A DNA stretch of 64,000 bases, taken from Chitinophagaceae bacterium. Lineage in GTDB: Bacteria > Bacteroidota > Bacteroidia > Chitinophagales > Chitinophagaceae. This document shows positions 60,172-64,000 of this stretch, one piece after another. The stretch covers positions 114,518-178,517 of the forward strand of contig CANFHA010000013.1 of NCBI GenBank assembly GCA_947446645.1. The letters run 5' to 3'. The notes below the pieces were generated by a model. It was not told where the DNA came from. It ran no database searches and saw nothing but the letters and a program-made list of their open reading frames with translations. Each line of letters opens with the position of its first letter. Position 1 is the stretch's first letter. The translations under genes were made by a program, and so were the position numbers.

Positions 60172-61263
60172 ATGAAAATGTATTTATTAATAATATTTAA
60201 TTTATTTATATTAACTACTTCTAAAAGCAGTTACGGACAATATCCAGATTTGCAATATTCATCCAAAGGAAGCATTAACGTATATTATGATTCTTTGGTT
60301 TATGTGAAATCAATTAATGGAATATACCATAAGATTGAGAGAACTGAAGATACAATTACTATTACATCTTTTAAAGACACAAATGCAATTATTAAAAATA
60401 TGTTTTTGAGTTCCATGATGGTAGAGAATTATTTAAAAATATATAATAATATTGTTGTCATCAATAAGGAAACTAATTTTACAAAACCACCTAAGTATTA
60501 TTTCTATAATCTTTTAAGCAAAAAAAGCATAATTGATTATGCCATAGAATATAATCGTAACAATGAGGAAATGCCTTTGTCTGAGCATAATCCTTGTATT
60601 TCTAAAAAAAATGGACATTACTATTTAACGGTATATAATATTTCTGAAAACGACCAAATCTTAAAAGAAAATCCAATTCAATTACCCTCCTCAGGTATTT
60701 CTTGGGATATATTTACTGCAGATAATAGTGATGACCATACCTCATTAAAGCTGCTTTGTTTAGTGAAAAATACTGGATCATCAGCAGAATATATATATGA
60801 TGAATATAAATATGAATATTCATCAAAGAAAATCAATGCTACAACACTATCACCTTATTCTATATCATTAGCATCTAAAAGTGCTACTCCCAGAGGGTTT
60901 GTATATCCCAGTATAAAGAATTTTCATTGCATTATAAAAAAGACCATAAGTCCAAGCGGACACAAGATGTATGATTATATAGTCAATTTCTCTGGAATAC
61001 CAGATGTAGCTAAACATATTCAACGAGTCGAGTACCAATTGCCCGCTGATGGAAATGGAATAATAAAAACATTTACATGTAGACAAAGTCCATATAAGTC
61101 GCATTTTACAAGTTTCTCAATATATAATAATCGACAAGATGGGTATATCATTGCGCATGTTTATTATGATTTCAAAGTTGACAATGATCATGTGTCAGGT
61201 AGAAATGGTGATCACGCACAAGATATTGTTATTTACTTAAATGACTTTGATTTAATTAAATAA
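60172..61263 (+). CDS. secreted protein of AT-rich region
   Basis: The 363-residue protein has a signal peptide (LLIIFNLFILTTSKSSYGQ) and a beta-rich mature region. Its last 90 residues (KHIQRVEYQLPADGNGIIKT to IAHVYYDFKVDND) weakly resemble a prokaryotic YEATS-like beta domain, which I cannot confirm. Codon use is strongly AT-biased, unlike the upstream chromosome, a sign of transfer. It is 6 bp before the next gene, probably an operon. Confidence 0.6.
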   Translation: MKMYLLIIFNLFILTTSKSSYGQYPDLQYSSKGSINVYYDSLVYVKSINGIYHKIERTEDTITITSFKDTNAIIKNMFLSSMMVENYLKIYNNIVVINKETNFTKPPKYYFYNLLSKKSIIDYAIEYNRNNEEMPLSEHNPCISKKNGHYYLTVYNISENDQILKENPIQLPSSGISWDIFTADNSDDHTSLKLLCLVKNTGSSAEYIYDEYKYEYSSKKINATTLSPYSISLASKSATPRGFVYPSIKNFHCIIKKTISPSGHKMYDYIVNFSGIPDVAKHIQRVEYQLPADGNGIIKTFTCRQSPYKSHFTSFSIYNNRQDGYIIAHVYYDFKVDNDHVSGRNGDHAQDIVIYLNDFDLIK

Positions 61264-61269
61264 ATTTAC

Positions 61270-61677
61270 ATGTTTCAAAAATTTTTTTATAAAGATTTAA
61301 ACTCACGCCAAAAAGAGAACTACAACTTTCATACAGTTGCAGCAATATTAGCTACTTATGGTTTTAATTCAATCTGGCTCAATGATGATTACCAAGGTGC
61401 GGATTTTTTAGCAATCCACATTGATGATTCTACTATCCTGAAAGTTCAACTTAAGGGTAGATTTACATTAGATCTAAAATATAACAATAAGAATATTTAT
61501 ATAGCATTCAACCATATTGATCAATGGTATCTGTACCCCCATGATGAACTTCAAGAAAAAATATTAAAGAAAGGTATGTTGAAAGGCACTTCTTCTTGGG
61601 AGGTTAATGGTTTATATACCTTCAAGAAAGTAACGGGTGTTATTGGAAATTTATTAGAATTATATAAAATTAATTAA
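61270..61677 (+). CDS. PD-(D/E)XK nuclease-fold-like protein
   Basis: The 135-residue protein has a pattern of the PD-(D/E)XK fold: an N-terminal helix HTVAAILATYGFNSIWL, then DYQGADFLAIH with the Asp, then ILKVQLKGRF as the second-strand D/E-x-K equivalent with Gln in place of the acidic residue. YIAFNHIDQWYLYPHDEL follows. Such proteins occur in restriction and other nucleic acid defence systems. It is 6 bp after the secreted-protein gene. The assignment is by pattern and moderate. Confidence 0.55.
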   Translation: MFQKFFYKDLNSRQKENYNFHTVAAILATYGFNSIWLNDDYQGADFLAIHIDDSTILKVQLKGRFTLDLKYNNKNIYIAFNHIDQWYLYPHDELQEKILKKGMLKGTSSWEVNGLYTFKKVTGVIGNLLELYKIN

Positions 61678-61700
61678 CATTAATGTATTTATAATGCATG

Positions 61701-62339
61701 TTAACCTTTTTTTACATTTAAAGATATAATTCTCTTAACTTTTTGTACCGTTCCACTACTCTTACCAGTTAACTTCATAATCTTTCTAACCGACAATTCT
61801 TGCTTCAAAAGCTTTGCCACATCTTTGTGCTCAGCAAGTAAATCCGCATCACCCTTACGAAACCCATCTTTTCTACCAACCTTACCACCTGCTTTTCGGT
61901 AACTGTCGTAACCAGATTTTATACGCTGGCGGATAGTGGTCTTTTCCATCTCAGATACCGATGTCAGTATTTGTATCATAAACTGAGATAGCGGATTGAT
62001 CTCACATTTGTCATTCAGGGTTTCTATGTTGTAATTCTTAATGTATAGTGATATACAGTTATCATTCAGGAGCTTAATGGTATTCAGTACCTCAATCGTA
62101 TTTCTACCTATGCGGCTCAACTCCCAGGTTAATACCTTGTCCACCTGGTTGGTCTTTACAAACTCAACCATCTCCATTAGCTTCGGTCTGTCTTCATTGT
62201 TCTTACCACCCGATACCTTTTCTTCGAATGTACTGACAACTTCATAACCCATTCTTTGAGCATATTCGATCAATTCTTCGGTTTGCCTGGTATAATCCTG
62301 GATGGTGGTAGAAACCCTACTGTAAATGACAACTTTCAT
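61701..62339 (-). CDS. serine recombinase (resolvase/invertase family)
   Basis: The 212-residue protein has a catalytic N-terminal domain with YSRVSTTIQD (nucleophile Ser10), then the conserved DKVLTWELSRIGRN and QILTSVSEMEKTTIRQRIKS. A C-terminal helix-turn-helix (LLKQELSVRKIMKLTGKSSG) would bind the crossover site. It could resolve multimers, invert a segment or integrate an element. The gene is followed by three TGATACAC repeats upstream of its start, and is co-directional with the replication gene. Confidence 0.9.
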   Translation of the reverse strand: MKVVIYSRVSTTIQDYTRQTEELIEYAQRMGYEVVSTFEEKVSGGKNNEDRPKLMEMVEFVKTNQVDKVLTWELSRIGRNTIEVLNTIKLLNDNCISLYIKNYNIETLNDKCEINPLSQFMIQILTSVSEMEKTTIRQRIKSGYDSYRKAGGKVGRKDGFRKGDADLLAEHKDVAKLLKQELSVRKIMKLTGKSSGTVQKVKRIISLNVKKG

Positions 62340-62700
62340 AACTGTATCATTTTAATTATTTATATTGCGAAGATACGAAAAACTATCAAAAATGATACAC
62401 CTTTACATATTATTTTGATACACATTTACTTTTGATACACTAACCAATAACTGTAAAAGCCAAATCCCAATATTATCATTTTTAAAATTTTCAAAAATTT
62501 TTACAAAATTTGGTTTTATTTCGAACGTTGGTCAAATTTTAGGATTGGCTTTTACAGGTACTTATATAAAACGAAGATCACCGACACCCAGTACTGGAGC
62601 TTCCCCCTGCCACAAGGGGCTATGCGGATACGGATGTGCAACCCTTTTCATATCACGGTGCTTTCATGGTCTAAAACAGGCTAAAAATGCCCAATACGCA
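62340..62700. other. origin-like intergenic region with iterons and inverted repeats
   Basis: No gene is evident. The region has three direct TGATACAC copies (62393-62400, 62416-62423, 62433-62440) and an inverted TGTATCA (62344-62350). A 13-bp inverted repeat (62451-62463 / 62545-62557) flanks an AT-rich core. Nearby are a palindrome ccagtactgg (62588-62597) and a hairpin cccct/agggg (62604-62619). The gene downstream of it encodes a replication initiator, so it may hold the double-strand origin. Confidence 0.6.
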
Positions 62701-63639
62701 TCATATATTCTTGTTTTCCCTTACCTTTTGATTAAAGCAAGTTATTAGTTCTTCTTTTCGGTCTGTAAACGCTCCGTCACTAAGTCGGCTATACTTATTT
62801 TGATATTCTATAATATTATCTATATGATGCTTGCCAACTCGCTCGGTAAAATGACCGAGTAAGATCCCTTCTTCAATATCTGCCTTAGTTTTTGTAATTC
62901 CCCCATTGGCTTGTACTCCTACAATCGTGTAGTATTCCCTGGGGCGCATTCCTGGTACATAGGGCATAGCTAATGTAGGTTGGAAGCTGATCTTATGTAT
63001 CTGATTAAACATATATTCCCATTTATCAACCAATAAGAGATAGTTTTCAGGAGTGGTTAGGTCATGCATGGTTACAATGCCATCACCCAAATGATCTCTA
63101 ACACGCTTAGTAATTCCATACTCGATCCTTAATAAGTTCAAGTTAGCATAAGTATCAGGTATTTGTACCCTTGTATTCAGCATTTCAAGTGTCTTATCAT
63201 ATATGGTTATACTTCGTGTACCATTACGGTAGAGAATACCGTTGTACTCATATTCTATTTTCTGAAAATATCTACAATGCCCAAAATATCGCTTGTAGAT
63301 AAATGTGTTATTAGGCAGAACGATATTATCTGTAATATCAATCTTTGTTATTGTCAATCCAGTTACATCAAATCCAAGGTCTTCGCTCAGTTTAGTAGTA
63401 AAGGGTAGTATTTGGTTTAATTTTAATGTTTTCACATTGTTATTATTTAAGTATTTGGGTGCGCTACCTTCAATGTGTAACCCATGGTTATCTATTTTGA
63501 TACTGATATTATTTATTTTAAATCTATGACTAAAATAGCCGTTATTGGCATTTAGTGTGTTAAATCCGTATTTATCTTCAAGATGTTTTATGTCAACAAT
63601 TGACGTATCAGTAGTAAATAGCTTAATGCTATCTATCAT
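62701..63639 (-). CDS. phage/plasmid replication protein, gene II/X family
   Basis: The 312-residue protein resembles gene II-type initiators of filamentous phages and related plasmids: SITIYDKTLEM, then LLRIEYGITKRVRDHLGDG and REYYTIVGVQANGG. These proteins nick the double-strand origin for rolling-circle replication. It is a minus-strand gene with an origin-like region at its downstream side and a serine recombinase next. The N-terminal part matches less clearly, so I give the family call moderate confidence. Confidence 0.75.
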   Translation of the reverse strand: MIDSIKLFTTDTSIVDIKHLEDKYGFNTLNANNGYFSHRFKINNISIKIDNHGLHIEGSAPKYLNNNNVKTLKLNQILPFTTKLSEDLGFDVTGLTITKIDITDNIVLPNNTFIYKRYFGHCRYFQKIEYEYNGILYRNGTRSITIYDKTLEMLNTRVQIPDTYANLNLLRIEYGITKRVRDHLGDGIVTMHDLTTPENYLLLVDKWEYMFNQIHKISFQPTLAMPYVPGMRPREYYTIVGVQANGGITKTKADIEEGILLGHFTERVGKHHIDNIIEYQNKYSRLSDGAFTDRKEELITCFNQKVRENKNI

Positions 63640-64000
63640 ATTAATTTTATTTAATCGTATTATTATTTTACTGGCTGGTTACAGATTCTGTACCGACCGA
63701 CTGTTTAAACATATAGGTGCGTATGACTGAGGGAGGCTTTACTCTGGAATATATATGTTTAGATTTAGTGCAATAAAATTGCAGTTCAGGTACACCCGAA
63801 CAATCCCTCAAAGGATATATTAATAATTCTTACTAACTGCCTCGATGGGAATACGATCGGCAGATTTACAAAATAGGTCGGAGGTTCGCTCCATTTCTTA
63901 TTTTACCGCCAGGAGCCATTTACTCCTGGCTTTTTCATATGTGTACAATAATAATCATTAAAAACTACAAAAACAAACGCCAGATATACAACTGGGCAAA
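63640..64000. other. AT-rich intergenic region to window end
   Basis: No gene is seen to the right edge. A terminator hairpin (gccaggag 63908-63915, loop ccattta, 63923-63930) with a T tail reads to the right. A small GC-rich stem (ggag/ctcc around gttcg) lies just before it. A short RNA ending at the terminator is possible. Confidence 0.45.
63908..63930 (+). terminator. rho-independent terminator
   Basis: An 8-bp perfect stem with a 7-nt loop is followed by TTTTT. No gene precedes it on the plus strand. Confidence 0.7.

Larger units (their letters stand above)
61701..64000. mobile_element. probable end of a rolling-circle plasmid or filamentous-phage-like element
   Basis: A gene II/X-type replication protein, an origin-like repeat region and a serine recombinase lie together in DNA that is more AT-rich than the chromosome to the left. 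The left border is not defined; the AT-rich block begins near 59.5 kb, next to rlmL. The element would continue past 64000. No attachment repeat was seen. Confidence 0.45.

Noticed and set aside
62545..62748. 67-codon frame in the origin-like region
   Set aside because: Covers palindromes and hairpins and overlaps the end of the replication gene.
63870..63930. tRNA-like segment with ggttcg
   Set aside because: A hairpin with a gttcg loop, but no acceptor, D or anticodon arms can be drawn.
1..64000. CRISPR array
   Set aside because: No regularly spaced direct repeats with unique spacers were seen; the repeats at 62.4 kb are too few and too close.

Overview
The window looks like chromosome from a member of the Bacteroidota, most likely the Chitinophagales. 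That placement is an inference from five signs. Secreted proteins carry type IX sorting domains. Several genes have promoters of the TTTG-N19/20-TAnnTTTG type. There is a long TonB receptor with a carboxypeptidase-regulatory domain. The citrate synthase resembles the mitochondrial enzyme. The envelope genes are those for Kdo8N. No rRNA or CRISPR array was seen; there is one intact tRNA gene, tRNA-Val(UAC).

Layout. 1-7.0 kb: an ECF sigma factor with an SRPBCC partner, a degenerate M41-like protein, a lipoprotein, a Rieske oxygenase, a hydroxybutyrate-dehydrogenase-like SDR with an alpha/beta hydrolase, and citrate synthase. 7.2-15.4 kb: an 8.1 kb integrative element in the 3' half of tRNA-Val, bounded by a perfect 49-bp direct repeat. 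It encodes a tyrosine integrase, a RepA-like ATPase, two HNH proteins, an XRE regulator and small cargo genes. 15.5-21.5 kb: a second integrase gene lies across the broken end of a phosphonatase-like gene. That gene is the last of a TonB receptor / secreted phosphodiesterase / HAD operon. 22-31 kb: mixed genes, including a TauE-like transporter, an adenylate cyclase, a choice-of-anchor protein, a GNAT, an ArsR regulator, and a tail-to-tail pair of truncated genes (HU and a cell-surface protein). 31.2-36.8 kb: a signalling block (TPR-cyclase, hybrid histidine kinase, receiver-cyclase). 36.8-45.5 kb: a methyltransferase, a deoxyhypusine-synthase-like enzyme, a glycosyltransferase, glmM, an HMA-AraC regulator with a 40-residue metallothionein-like protein, and a beta-propeller phosphoesterase.

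45.6-53.5 kb is the most coherent system: waaA, kdnA, kdnB, kdsA, a transaldolase-CBS fusion and kdsB. Together these predict synthesis of 8-amino-Kdo (Kdo8N) for lipid A. The usual arabinose-5-phosphate isomerase KdsD (SIS plus CBS) is absent. In its place is a protein with a transaldolase/fructose-6-phosphate-aldolase domain joined to a KdsD-like CBS pair. Two toxin-antitoxin pairs sit inside the cluster.

53.6-59.5 kb holds a His/Cys-rich secreted protein, a membrane hydrolase, a PLD-family enzyme with an outer membrane protein, a protein of unknown function and an RlmL-like methyltransferase. From about 59.5 kb to the end the DNA is clearly AT-richer. It carries a PD-(D/E)XK-like protein, a serine recombinase, an origin-like repeat region and a gene II/X-type replication protein. 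This is probably one end of a rolling-circle plasmid or filamentous-phage-like element that continues past the window.
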